Virus record (IMG/VR): IMGVR_UViG_3300030101_003867
Span: 1-50,162 of that record
DNA length: 50,162 nucleotides
Origin: a virus
Reading direction: 5' to 3' (one strand)
Shown: positions 5,482 to 13,196 of the stretch, piece after piece
Layout of the letters: each line of letters starts with the position of its first letter
Position numbering within the stretch: the stretch's first letter is position 1
Program-made: the position numbers and the translations under genes
Notes under the pieces: generated by a model
Told to the model about the DNA's origin: nothing
The model's input: only the letters and a program-made list of their open reading frames with translations
The model's database searches: none

Positions 5482-6111
5482 ATGTCACAAGAAAGAAATA
5501 TGGCATGGTTAAATAATAATAGGATAATATATTATAGGAATCCTATTACTGATGTACCAACCGAAAGTACTGATCTATATGATTACTACGCGGAAGGTAC
5601 GTACGAATGTTATAATTTATTTAGAAGCAAAGCAAAGATTACCACATATAAATCGCTTAAATGGCATTTATTAGTTATATATTATTTAAATTACGATGAC
5701 AATAATCCACACCCTTACCAATGGTTTAGTAAGGTAGCTAGATTTATTGCCGATAAAAAAAATGGCTTTGTTACATTTTATATTAAATGGAAAATATTAG
5801 AAGAAATGATTTTAGATGTTATATTAAATGGAGATGAGCCACCTAGAAATCGTATACGTAAAGTTATATTTAAACCGTATACATTATTAACATTAAGCGA
5901 GAAACTTAGCATTGTAGGTAAATTAATAGGCAGAGGTAAAAAAATAGTTGAAGACGATATTTATGAGTGCATGCTAAGTTTAAATAACGAAAAACAAAAA
6001 ATAACTATTAATAAGATTGCCGATTCTTTAGGTTGTTCAACAAGAACAATATATCGTAACATGGGTAATCAACTTAAACTTGAAAAAGAATTATTAAACT
6101 CTGAATTATGA
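5482..6111 (+). CDS. HTH DNA-binding protein, putative transcription regulator
   Basis: 209 aa. The C-terminus carries a clear helix-turn-helix: ITINKIADSLGCSTRTIYRN (residues about 173-192, the G-C-S turn followed by a recognition helix TRTIYRNM). The N-terminal 150 residues are aromatic-rich and helical with no known domain. It may be an activator, or a phage protein recruiting RNA polymerase. Its stop overlaps the start of the sigma-like gene (ATGA), so the two are co-expressed and may work together to switch transcription from early to late genes (inference). Confidence 0.75.
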   Translation: MSQERNMAWLNNNRIIYYRNPITDVPTESTDLYDYYAEGTYECYNLFRSKAKITTYKSLKWHLLVIYYLNYDDNNPHPYQWFSKVARFIADKKNGFVTFYIKWKILEEMILDVILNGDEPPRNRIRKVIFKPYTLLTLSEKLSIVGKLIGRGKKIVEDDIYECMLSLNNEKQKITINKIADSLGCSTRTIYRNMGNQLKLEKELLNSEL

Positions 6112-6872
6112 GAAAATATAATATAGCTAACTATGTTAGATATAAAAAAGATGTTGAAGCTCAACTTAAAAAAGTTAGAAAACCTATTGATGGTGATTAC
6201 ACGTATTTAACTGATAAAGAAATACAAATTAACTTTTTACCTTTAGTTGAAACTTTAGCAAGAAAACAATCTACATCCGATCAAGCATCAGGTGTATTAA
6301 GTATAAATGATTTATTACAGGAAGGCGCATTAGGATTATGTGCTGCTGTATCAAAACTTGATAGAGAGCTTTTAATTAAATCTGAAGACCAAGAAAAAAC
6401 TTTAAAGTCATTCTTATCCAAAAGAATTAAAGGTGCAATACGAAGAGCAGTAGATATTAATAGAGGCGATGTAAGAATACCTGAACATAAGTTAAACGAA
6501 ATAAGACGTAACCCTAAAGATGAAAAAATGGTTGCGATGTTTTTCAATAGCGTATTTTCTAGTATTGATGCAAAACCAAATGATGAAGAAAATATGGCTT
6601 ATCAAGTTATAGATAAATCAGAACCATATAATATAGCTTTACTTAATACTTATTTACTTTCATTAATGAGAACTTATTTAACACCAGTTCAATATGATGT
6701 ATTAAGAATGAGCTATGGATTAGACTGCGATAAACATTCAGCGAATGATATAGCAGCTAAAGTAGGTATCAATGTTACTACAGCACATGTGCGTATTTCT
6801 CAGATAAAACGAGATGCCATACAAGTGCTTATCGATAATGTAGATAGTTCACAAGTGCTTGATTACCTGTAA
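6108..6872 (+). CDS. RNA polymerase sigma-70 family factor
   Basis: 254 aa. Region 2 spans about residues 40-116: the polymerase-core binding segment SINDLLQEGALGL (65-77), then a FLSKRIKGAIRRAVD helix as in regions 2.3-2.4. Region 4 spans 191-243: LTPVQYDVLRMSYGLD, then an HTH SANDIAAKVGINVTTAHVRI. Sigma region 3 is short or divergent, as in group 3/4 sigma factors. It should bind host core RNA polymerase and direct it to phage promoters. The repeated ACTAAATACGAA/GGATAATATA elements and the late genes on the other strand are candidate targets. Translationally coupled to the HTH gene and followed by a hairpin. Confidence 0.9.
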   Translation: MRKYNIANYVRYKKDVEAQLKKVRKPIDGDYTYLTDKEIQINFLPLVETLARKQSTSDQASGVLSINDLLQEGALGLCAAVSKLDRELLIKSEDQEKTLKSFLSKRIKGAIRRAVDINRGDVRIPEHKLNEIRRNPKDEKMVAMFFNSVFSSIDAKPNDEENMAYQVIDKSEPYNIALLNTYLLSLMRTYLTPVQYDVLRMSYGLDCDKHSANDIAAKVGINVTTAHVRISQIKRDAIQVLIDNVDSSQVLDYL

Positions 6873-6875
6873 GTT

Positions 6876-6892
6876 ACGGTATAAAATACCGT
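6876..6892 (+). terminator. Hairpin after the sigma gene, possible terminator
   Basis: Perfect inverted repeat ACGGTAT-AAA-ATACCGT three bases after the sigma-factor stop, followed by the T-rich TTTAAGTTTAATTTAATTT. The stem has only three G:C pairs and the T run is interrupted, so termination may be partial; an operator is the alternative. Confidence 0.45.
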
Positions 6893-6926
6893 TTAAGTTT
6901 AATTTAATTTATGTAATTATATTAGT

Positions 6927-7472
6927 ATGACCATAAACCAAAAGCTAGCAACCATTCAAACAAGATTTAAATCGAAGAAGAGTAGATTTAATTCATTCGG
7001 CAAGTATTACTTCAGAAGTGCCGAAGACATTCTCGAAAGCATAAAACCCTATCTGCTAGAGTTAGGAGTTGCAGTAACAATTAATGAAGAATTAATTGAC
7101 ACTAATCCTATGCCTATAATTAAAACAACTGCAAAGTTAATTGATGATAAAGGTATGGAAGTGCAAGCTGTTGCAATAGTTGGTGTGGACCTGAATCAAA
7201 AAGGTATGCAGACTCCACAGCAATTTGGTAGTGCATCGAGTTATGGCAAGAAGTATGCGTTAGGTAATCTATTATTAATAGACGATACGCAAGATAGTGA
7301 TGCTACTAATGATCATGGCAAGAAAAAATTTACAGCTAAAAAATCAGTTAAGCCAACACTTAATGATATACAAAAAGCTATAAGTTATGTTAAAGCCGGA
7401 GGTACTATAAAAGCTATTGAAGAAAAATACGCTTTAACCGAAGATCAAGTAAACGAACTAAATACGATTTAA
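6927..7472 (+). CDS. ERF-family single-strand annealing recombinase
   Basis: 181 aa. Residues about 26-36 (GKYYFRSAEDI) and the later GSASSYGKKYALGNLLLIDD, then TQDSDATND, are the two signature blocks of the ERF (essential recombination function, phage P22 Erf) superfamily. The C-terminal 45 residues form a Lys-rich linker and a small helical domain (LNDIQKAISYVKAGGT...). ERF proteins coat and anneal complementary single strands during recombination-dependent replication and genome circularisation. It works with the exonuclease encoded directly downstream. The last three residues (NTI) are encoded by promoter-like element copy 5. Confidence 0.9.
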   Translation: MTINQKLATIQTRFKSKKSRFNSFGKYYFRSAEDILESIKPYLLELGVAVTINEELIDTNPMPIIKTTAKLIDDKGMEVQAVAIVGVDLNQKGMQTPQQFGSASSYGKKYALGNLLLIDDTQDSDATNDHGKKKFTAKKSVKPTLNDIQKAISYVKAGGTIKAIEEKYALTEDQVNELNTI

Positions 7473-7485
7473 TTCGGATAATATG
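7457..7485 (+). promoter_or_regulatory. Repeated promoter-like element, copy 5
   Basis: ACTAAATACGAT at 7457-7468, seven bases, GGATAATATG at 7476-7485; the last three bases are the ATG (7483) of the exonuclease gene. This copy differs from the others by one base in each block and overlaps both the ERF 3' end and the exonuclease start. Confidence 0.65.
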
Positions 7486-8214
7486 AACAAAGAAGCGATT
7501 ATTAAAAAGCTTAGGGAAGATGAACATTATTATGGAGATTTTGGAAAACAATATCTAAGTAATAGTGATATAAGAACTTTGCTTAATAATCCTTTAGCAC
7601 TTGGAGAACAATCAAAACCAAGCCCAGCATTTTTAGTAGGAGGTTATTTCCATACTGCAATTCTTGAACCTAACAAGTTAAAGAAATATAAGGTTATTGA
7701 AAGCAGTACTAGAAATACAAAAGCTTATAAAGAAATGTCGGGAGGAGAGTTGTGTTTATTGCAACATGAAGTAGACAAAATAGAGTTGATGACAGAAAAG
7801 ATAATGGAAAATGATATATGTCGCGGGTTGATACGTGGCATTGATGTTGAGTATGAGAAGCCAGGTATTGCAGAGCTTGAAGGAGCAATGTGGAAAGGTA
7901 AAGCTGATATTGTAAATCACGATGAAAAGCTAATCATTGATTTGAAAACTACCAAAGACATTAATTCTTTCAAGCGTTCTGCTTACCGTTGGAATTATGA
8001 TTCGCAAGCATATATTTATAGCACATTATTTGGATATGAATTTGTATTCATAGCCATTGATAAAGAAAGTCATCAAATCGCAGTTATGGATTGTTCACCT
8101 GAATTTTATGAATCAGGTAAAGACAAGGTAAAGAGAGCAGTAGAAGCTTACGATTTATTCTACAAAACCGATGGATTTGACCCATCACAATATTTTATTA
8201 ATTTAACACTTTAA
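7483..8214 (+). CDS. RecE/Cas4-like PD-(D/E)XK exonuclease
   Basis: 243 aa. Nuclease motifs in order: FLVGGYFHTAILEP (His57 of the conserved G-x-x-x-H), KADIV with Asp142, IIDLKTT with Asp153 and Lys155, and QAYIYSTLFG (motif Q-x3-Y, 175-179). These mark the PDDEXK exodeoxyribonuclease VIII-like family. It probably resects double-stranded ends 5' to 3', providing single strands for the neighbouring ERF annealase: a two-component phage recombination pair analogous to Red exo/beta or RecE/RecT. Start lies inside promoter-like element copy 5. Confidence 0.9.
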   Translation: MNKEAIIKKLREDEHYYGDFGKQYLSNSDIRTLLNNPLALGEQSKPSPAFLVGGYFHTAILEPNKLKKYKVIESSTRNTKAYKEMSGGELCLLQHEVDKIELMTEKIMENDICRGLIRGIDVEYEKPGIAELEGAMWKGKADIVNHDEKLIIDLKTTKDINSFKRSAYRWNYDSQAYIYSTLFGYEFVFIAIDKESHQIAVMDCSPEFYESGKDKVKRAVEAYDLFYKTDGFDPSQYFINLTL

Positions 8215-8221
8215 TTTTATT

Positions 8222-8389
8222 ATGCCTAGAACTAAAAAAAGAACCTGTACAGTAACAGGAATGACAACAAGTACTAACAACTTTTATAATAATCAAAATC
8301 ATGTAAAAGCTGTAGATAACTTAAGAAGAGTAACTGGCGCAACAAAAGACCAGTTATCTAGAATGTTTAATCAATTAGCAACATATTAA
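8222..8389 (+). CDS. Small basic hypothetical protein (55 aa)
   Basis: ATG 8222, seven bases after the exonuclease stop; TAA at 8387-8389, one base before the next ATG (TAATATG). 55 aa: MPRTKKRTCTVTGMTTSTNN and a helix with VKAVDNLRRVTGA, then TKDQLSRMF. N-terminus basic, Thr-rich; the C-terminal half resembles a small helical DNA-binding fold but no family is recognised. It lies between recombination and SSB-like genes, so a replication/recombination accessory is plausible. Confidence 0.65.
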   Translation: MPRTKKRTCTVTGMTTSTNNFYNNQNHVKAVDNLRRVTGATKDQLSRMFNQLATY

Positions 8390-8390
8390 T

Positions 8391-8702
8391 ATGGCAAGTA
8401 TTATAGCAACAAGTATTGACCTTACGAAAATACCGAAAGATAAAATTATTGACGGCAAAAAAGGTAAGTACTTACCAATTACAATTACTATCAATGATGA
8501 AGTTGATCAGTTTGGAAATCAAGGTCCTGTTATAGTTCAACAAACTAAAGAGGAAAGAGATGCTAAAACTGAAAAAGTTTATCTTGGTAATGTAAAAGTA
8601 GTATGGACAAATGGCGATAACGTTGATGTAGCACCTAGAGATAATGCTCCCGCTGCTATGCCACAACAAGCTCAACAACCAGTTGATGATTTACCATTTT
8701 AA
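8391..8702 (+). CDS. SSB-like single-stranded DNA-binding protein
   Basis: 103 aa. Residues about 25-75 form strand-rich segments (KYLPITITINDEVDQFGNQG; KVYLGNVKVVWTNG) consistent with one small OB fold. A Pro/Gln/Ala-rich linker then leads to the C-terminus DDLPF, which matches the acidic tip (D-D-x-P-F) that SSB proteins use to recruit partner enzymes. Shorter than typical bacterial SSB (about 150-180 aa). It lies between the recombination genes and the primase-helicase, as expected for a replisome ssDNA binder. Function is inferred from tail, size and context. Confidence 0.72.
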   Translation: MASIIATSIDLTKIPKDKIIDGKKGKYLPITITINDEVDQFGNQGPVIVQQTKEERDAKTEKVYLGNVKVVWTNGDNVDVAPRDNAPAAMPQQAQQPVDDLPF

Positions 8703-8712
8703 ATAGAAATTA

Positions 8713-10440
8713 ATGCAAGTAAACAACACGGAGATTAACGGATTTTTAATCGACCAGTTTAACCAGCACGATTTGAAGGTTGGTGCAACGCAGGGGATTT
8801 GTCCCCTGTGTTCACATAACCGCAAACCTGAAAACAGGAAAGCTAAATGTGCTAGTTACGATTGGGAGCGTGGATTAGGAACTTGTCATAACTGTGATTC
8901 AACATTTCAATTACATTCATATCAGCGTAAAGGCGAACCTAATAAAGTTTACGAAAAGCCCGATGCTATACATATCGTTGAATATAAAGAGTTAAGTGAA
9001 AATGTTTGTAAATGGTTTAAAGAACGTGGAATATCGTATGACACCTTAAATGATTTAAATATTACTGAAGGTAAAGAATATATGCCACAGACCGGACAAG
9101 TTGAGAATACTATCCAGTTTAATTATGTTATGGGCGATGAGCTTATTAACATTAAATATAGAGACGGACGAAAGAACTTTAAATTATATAAAGGTGCTGA
9201 GAAAGTCTTTTATAATATAAATAGTATTGTAAATACTGATACATGTGTTATTGTTGAAGGCGAAATGGATGTTTTAGCGTTTCATGAAGCTGGTATCAAA
9301 AACGTAGTATCTGTGCCAAATGGAGCTACTCTTAATCACAATAACTTAGATTATCTTGATAACTGTATAGATTATTTTACAGACAAAGAAAAAATTATAT
9401 TAGCAGTTGATCAAGATGAAGCTGGTGTTGCATTACAAAATGAATTAATAAGAAGGTTAGGAGCAGAAGTTTGTTACTTAACTAATTTTATTGATTGTAA
9501 AGATGCTAATGATTATTTGCTTAAATATGGTAAAGAGGACTTAGCTAATACAATAAAAGATTGCAGGCCAGTACCATTAGAGAATGTTACAACATTTAAA
9601 GATATAGAACATGAAGTTACAGACTTTGTACAAAACGGTTTCAAAAAAGGTTTTCAAATTGGCCTTAGTAATTTTGATAATATTTTCAGCACTTATACTG
9701 GTCAATTTATTACGGTTACTGGTATTCCTTCATCAGGTAAATCAGATTTTGTAGATCAAATGGTCGTAGGTTATAATAATAACTACGGTTGGAAAACGGC
9801 ATTTGCATCTCCTGAAAATGCACCTACATTTTTACATGCGCATAAACTAATGCGTAAAGTATGGCAAGATATGCCAAGAAAATCAGATATTGGTACAGCT
9901 AAATGGAAACAAGTAGCAGACCACGTTAACGATAACTTTTTCTTTATCGATATGGAAAAGTATACTCTTGAAACAGTATTACGTAAAGGTGCAGAATTAG
10001 TTAAACGTAAAGGTATTAAATGTTTAGTTATAGACCCTTTTAATAAAATTAGAGATGTAGACTGTAAGACTGAAGATGTAAATAGATATACAATGGAATA
10101 CTTAACTAAGATTGAAACATTCGCAAAGAAGTTTGATGTTTTAGTATTTATTGTTGCTCATCCAACTAAAATGTATAAGGATAGTAACGGTAAAATTGAA
10201 GAACCTACAATGTATAACATCAAAGGTGGCGGCGAATGGTATGACGCAAGTTATCATGGTATATTAGTTCACAGAGATTATGAAGCTAAAACTGTTAAAG
10301 CAAAAGTTTTAAAAGTTAAGTTTCAAAATTTAGGCGAGAACGGAGCTGAAGCTTATTTTAAATGGGATCCTCGTTCTGGTTGTTTCATTCCTCATTTTAT
10401 TGAAAATATTGAAGAGGAGCCAATGCCTTGGGAAACATAA
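8713..10440 (+). CDS. DNA primase-helicase (T7 gp4 type)
   Basis: 575 aa. Domains in order: a zinc ribbon with C30-x2-C33 and C58-x2-C61; a TOPRIM primase core with VEGEMD (181-186) and AVDQDEAG (231-238); and a RecA-like hexameric helicase with Walker A GIPSSGKS (337-344) and Walker B CLVIDPFNKI (around Asp441), followed by VFIVAHPTK. It synthesises RNA primers and unwinds DNA at the phage fork, the counterpart of T7 gp4 and DnaG/DnaB. Length and order are typical. No DNA polymerase gene accompanies it in this window; it may lie to the left. Confidence 0.95.
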   Translation: MQVNNTEINGFLIDQFNQHDLKVGATQGICPLCSHNRKPENRKAKCASYDWERGLGTCHNCDSTFQLHSYQRKGEPNKVYEKPDAIHIVEYKELSENVCKWFKERGISYDTLNDLNITEGKEYMPQTGQVENTIQFNYVMGDELINIKYRDGRKNFKLYKGAEKVFYNINSIVNTDTCVIVEGEMDVLAFHEAGIKNVVSVPNGATLNHNNLDYLDNCIDYFTDKEKIILAVDQDEAGVALQNELIRRLGAEVCYLTNFIDCKDANDYLLKYGKEDLANTIKDCRPVPLENVTTFKDIEHEVTDFVQNGFKKGFQIGLSNFDNIFSTYTGQFITVTGIPSSGKSDFVDQMVVGYNNNYGWKTAFASPENAPTFLHAHKLMRKVWQDMPRKSDIGTAKWKQVADHVNDNFFFIDMEKYTLETVLRKGAELVKRKGIKCLVIDPFNKIRDVDCKTEDVNRYTMEYLTKIETFAKKFDVLVFIVAHPTKMYKDSNGKIEEPTMYNIKGGGEWYDASYHGILVHRDYEAKTVKAKVLKVKFQNLGENGAEAYFKWDPRSGCFIPHFIENIEEEPMPWET

Positions 10441-10712
10441 TGCCTAGAAGAAAATCAAGGCCTATGCCATCGTATTTTGCTTCGCCTGAAGAAATGGAAG
10501 CGTGTTTATTCTGTAGAAGAAACAATATAAGAATAGCGCCGATGGGGATAGTAAATGACTTAGATCATTGGAAAATAACAATTAATATTGGTCCATATAA
10601 GAAAGGTGAGAAGCCACATATAGCGCCTTATATATACGATAGAAAAACTATATGGCCTGAATATTATAAAATGTGTAAATATTATTATGACAAATATAGA
10701 AAATCAATATAG
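10440..10712 (+). CDS. Small basic hypothetical protein (90 aa)
   Basis: Preferred start ATG 10440, overlapping the primase-helicase stop by one base (TAATG); an in-frame ATG 12 bases upstream lies inside that gene. 90 aa: MPRRKSRPMPSYFASPEEME, then a CLFC pair, a Trp/Lys-rich middle (DHWKITINIGPYKKGEKPH) and a Tyr-rich basic tail. The single CxxC is not enough for a zinc site alone. Ends inside the start of thymidylate synthase (26-base overlap). Function unknown. Confidence 0.6.
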   Translation: MPRRKSRPMPSYFASPEEMEACLFCRRNNIRIAPMGIVNDLDHWKITINIGPYKKGEKPHIAPYIYDRKTIWPEYYKMCKYYYDKYRKSI

Positions 10713-11532
10713 AGCTTTATTAGCAAACCTATTACATTCTGCTCCTGAAAAGAAAGATAGAACGGGTATAGGTACATATTCTTTATTCGGCAGGCAAATT
10801 GAGCATGACATGTCATTAGGTTTTCCAATGTTAGTCGGAAAGAAAATGTATTTTAACCATGTTATATCAGAATTGTTATGGATATTAAATGGCAGAACTG
10901 ATATGGGTTATTTGCATGAGAACAATGTTCATTATTGGGATGATGATTATAAAAGATCAGGTCGTAAAGATGGAACATTAGGCCCTGTATATGGTGCGCA
11001 ATGGCGTGACTTTAATGGTTATGACCAGCTAATGAACTTAATATATAATATTATTGTTGATCCATCATCGAGAAGACACATACTAAGCGCATGGAGACCA
11101 GAAAAATTAAAGAATATGGTTTTGCCTCCATGCCATTATGCTATACAAGTAAATATAAATAATGACAAAATGGATTTGATGTGGATTCAAAGGTCTGCAG
11201 ATGTATTCTTAGGTTTGCCTTATGATATTGCAATGTATGGTATATTATTAGAATTACTTTGTGTCAATACAGATTATAAACCTGGTAAATTAATAGGGCA
11301 GCTGGGGGATTGTCATTTGTATTTAAATCATAAAGAAGCAGCCACGGCATACATATATAGAAATACAGATAATATAGATTTGCCTAAATTAAAAATACAT
11401 GGCAATGGTATTGTATTTAAGGGTGGCCACAGAAGTAATCCTGGTTTAGAAATACCAAAAAAGAAAAATTTCGAATTAATTAATTATAATCCTTTGCCAG
11501 CTATACCGGCAAAATTAAATGTTGGAAAATGA
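10687..11532 (+). CDS. thyA: Thymidylate synthase
   Basis: 281 aa, full length for ThyA. Key motifs: DRTGIGTYSLFG near residues 24-35, RRHILSAW at 129-136, catalytic Cys149 in LPPCH, RSADVFLGLPYDIAMYG for dUMP/folate binding, and GDCHLYLNH. It methylates dUMP to dTMP with methylene-tetrahydrofolate, supplying thymidine for AT-rich phage DNA. Part of a nucleotide cluster with MazG and ribonucleotide reductase. Start ATG 10687 lies inside the preceding gene, and the stop overlaps the next gene as ATGA. Confidence 0.96.
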   Translation: MTNIENQYRALLANLLHSAPEKKDRTGIGTYSLFGRQIEHDMSLGFPMLVGKKMYFNHVISELLWILNGRTDMGYLHENNVHYWDDDYKRSGRKDGTLGPVYGAQWRDFNGYDQLMNLIYNIIVDPSSRRHILSAWRPEKLKNMVLPPCHYAIQVNINNDKMDLMWIQRSADVFLGLPYDIAMYGILLELLCVNTDYKPGKLIGQLGDCHLYLNHKEAATAYIYRNTDNIDLPKLKIHGNGIVFKGGHRSNPGLEIPKKKNFELINYNPLPAIPAKLNVGK

Positions 11533-12374
11533 CATATTATTTATATCACATTCCAGGTAAAAAAATTGGTGTAACACGTGATCTTAATAAGAGGGTTACG
11601 CAAGTGCAGGGTTATAAACCTGGAGAATACGAAGTTCTAGAATCTTCTACAGATATTGATTATATATCTAAGAAGGAAATAGAACTTCAAAAGTCTTTTG
11701 GATATAGAAAAGACGATAAACTTTATAAAAATTTATTTAAAATGAAAATAAACGTAACCGAACAAACCACAACTTTTCCTGTAAAAGTAACTAAGCTTAA
11801 AGAAGCTTTAGAAAATGAACCAAATTTAATTTGGAAAACAGGATTTGGTAAAATTGCTTTGTGTCCAAAATTAACAAAATGGATAATAACAAATGCACAC
11901 GAGTCGAGATATAATAGCGAAAGAAGCTATGTATATAATAAAGCTTTATGGGAAGCATTTAGTGAAATAAATAGCTTAGAAAGCTTAATTAAACATGCAG
12001 ATAAATTCAAACCTGGTTCAACTGAAAAAGTTAATCATCAGTTATCAGACTTAGACTTAAATCATTTTGATTTAATTAGAGCTTGGGCTGCTGAAAGAGG
12101 TTTGTATGAAAAAGGTAATTCCCATACACAATATGTTAAACTTCAAGAAGAAGCCGGCGAATTAGCAAAAGCTTTACTTAATAAAGATAAACCTGAAATT
12201 AAAGATGCTGTTGGTGATATGGTTGTTGTATTAACAAACCTAGCATATCTTGAAGGATTTACTATCGAAGAATGTATCGAAACTGCTTATTCAGAAATAT
12301 CAAATAGAAAAGGCAAAATGATTAACGGTACATTTGTAAAAGAACTAGAAGTTCATGAGAAAGAAGTATTATAG
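11529..12374 (+). CDS. GIY-YIG-like domain fused to MazG nucleotide pyrophosphohydrolase
   Basis: 281 aa with two recognisable ends. Residues 1-65: YYLYHIPGKKIGVTRDLNKR, then Glu50 and QKSFGYRKD, following the GIY-YIG nuclease pattern (Y-x-Y, K-I-G-x-T, Arg, Glu). Residues about 180-270: a MazG-type all-alpha domain with EEAGELAKAL (Glu207, Glu208, Glu211) and EIKDAVGDMVV (Glu223, Asp226, Asp230), preceded by RAWAAERGLYEKG. The 100-residue middle is unassigned. MazG-like enzymes hydrolyse NTPs/dNTPs or (p)ppGpp to monophosphates, suiting host nucleotide control. Catalytic competence of the GIY-YIG part is unknown. ATGA overlap with thyA. Confidence 0.82.
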   Translation: MTYYLYHIPGKKIGVTRDLNKRVTQVQGYKPGEYEVLESSTDIDYISKKEIELQKSFGYRKDDKLYKNLFKMKINVTEQTTTFPVKVTKLKEALENEPNLIWKTGFGKIALCPKLTKWIITNAHESRYNSERSYVYNKALWEAFSEINSLESLIKHADKFKPGSTEKVNHQLSDLDLNHFDLIRAWAAERGLYEKGNSHTQYVKLQEEAGELAKALLNKDKPEIKDAVGDMVVVLTNLAYLEGFTIEECIETAYSEISNRKGKMINGTFVKELEVHEKEVL

Positions 12375-12810
12375 AAAAAAGAAAAGAGGTCCTGTAGTTT
12401 CAAAAAAAGTTGAATATGATGGAATAACTTTTGCATCTGGCTTAGAAAAATATATGTACGTAGCTTTAAAAGCTGCTAATATAAAAGCTAAATACGAAGG
12501 TGAAACATTTGTGCTATTGAATGGTTTTCATTTTGAAAATGAAGCATACGAAAGACAGTCAAATAGTAAAGGGATATTTAAAAATAGAGGTAGCAAAAGA
12601 GTGTTACCTATAAAATACACGCCAGATTTTATTGGCAAAGACTTTATAATTGAAACAAAGGGTAGGCCTAACGAATCATTTCCAATGCGTTGGAAGTTAT
12701 TCAAAAGATTGGTAACACAACAGTTCCCAAACTATACTTTATTTAAACCACAAAATCAAAAAGAATGCGACCGAGTAATAGAAATACTAAAGAGTCAGCC
12801 AAGCATTTAG
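12355..12810 (+). CDS. PD-(D/E)XK endonuclease, Holliday-junction resolvase-like
   Basis: 151 aa. A basic N-terminus (MRKKYYRKKKRGP) is followed by ITFASGLEKYMYVAL (Glu31), YTPDFIGKD (Asp91) and FIIETKGRP (Glu100, Lys102), then MRWKLFKRL. Spacing E-x60-D-x8-E-x-K matches T7 endonuclease I-type and DUF1064-type phage nucleases. These cut branched DNA to clear recombination intermediates before packaging, or degrade host DNA; which applies cannot be told from sequence. Start overlaps the MazG gene by 20 bases. Confidence 0.82.
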   Translation: MRKKYYRKKKRGPVVSKKVEYDGITFASGLEKYMYVALKAANIKAKYEGETFVLLNGFHFENEAYERQSNSKGIFKNRGSKRVLPIKYTPDFIGKDFIIETKGRPNESFPMRWKLFKRLVTQQFPNYTLFKPQNQKECDRVIEILKSQPSI

Positions 12811-12938
12811 CAAGACGAAAATATAAAGAACGTAAAATCGATTCTTTTATTAAATGGTCATTAGAAACACGTGGTTATTTAAGGTGGAAAGATTTAGAGT
12901 TCATACATAATAAATATAATATAAAATGTTATGGCTAA
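12765..12938 (+). CDS. Small basic hypothetical protein (57 aa)
   Basis: ATG 12765 lies within the end of the endonuclease gene (46-base overlap); TAA at 12936-12938. 57 aa, highly basic: MRPSNRNTKESAKHLARRKY, then a Trp-containing helix (KWSLETRGYLRWKDLEFIHN). No family recognised; it may bind nucleic acid. Coding appearance and the neat 8-base overlap with the next gene (ATGGCTAA) support it. Confidence 0.55.
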   Translation: MRPSNRNTKESAKHLARRKYKERKIDSFIKWSLETRGYLRWKDLEFIHNKYNIKCYG

Positions 12939-13068
12939 AAAATTAAATTTATTTCAATATAGAAAAAAACACAAAATAAGACGCAAAGGAGTTCATGCTA
13001 AATCTAAAACGTCTAATTTAAAAACAAGTAAAAATTATGTCAAACAATATCGAGGGCAAGGAAGATAA
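12931..13068 (+). CDS. Small Lys/Arg-rich protein (45 aa)
   Basis: ATG 12931 to TAA 13066-13068. 45 aa, about 40% Lys/Arg (MAKKLNLFQYRKKHKIRRKG...), no acidic residues in the visible sequence, Gly/Arg C-terminus (YRGQGR). Probably binds nucleic acid. Overlaps both neighbours, consistent with a coupled string of small genes before ribonucleotide reductase. Confidence 0.6.
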   Translation: MAKKLNLFQYRKKHKIRRKGVHAKSKTSNLKTSKNYVKQYRGQGR

Positions 13069-13195
13069 CTGGTCAATGGCTATAGGTTTATATCCCGGAT
13101 TATTATTCGGAGTAAGAACTTATGAAGGCCCAGTTTGGTCACAGGTAGTATTTTATATACCTTTTATTGATCTTGCTATAGAATGGAAAAATTAA
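13037..13195 (+). CDS. Small conserved hydrophobic protein (52 aa)
   Basis: ATG 13037, TAA 13193-13195, one base before the nrdB start. 52 aa: a polar N-terminus (MSNNIEGKEDNW), then AIGLYPGLLFGVRTYEG and a C-terminal hydrophobic stretch VVFYIPFIDLAIEW. The YPG-(I/L)-LFG-x-RTY pattern recurs in small proteins of marine Bacteroidota phages as I recall them. It may be membrane-associated with one or two short hydrophobic segments; function unknown. Confidence 0.6.
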   Translation: MSNNIEGKEDNWSMAIGLYPGLLFGVRTYEGPVWSQVVFYIPFIDLAIEWKN

Positions 13196-13196
13196 T

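Noticed and set aside
12487-12498. Isolated GCTAAATACGAA left block inside the nuclease gene, and a similar one at 15286-15297 in nrdA
   Set aside because: No GGATAATATA block follows at the fixed distance; both encode ordinary A-K-Y-(E/D) codons.
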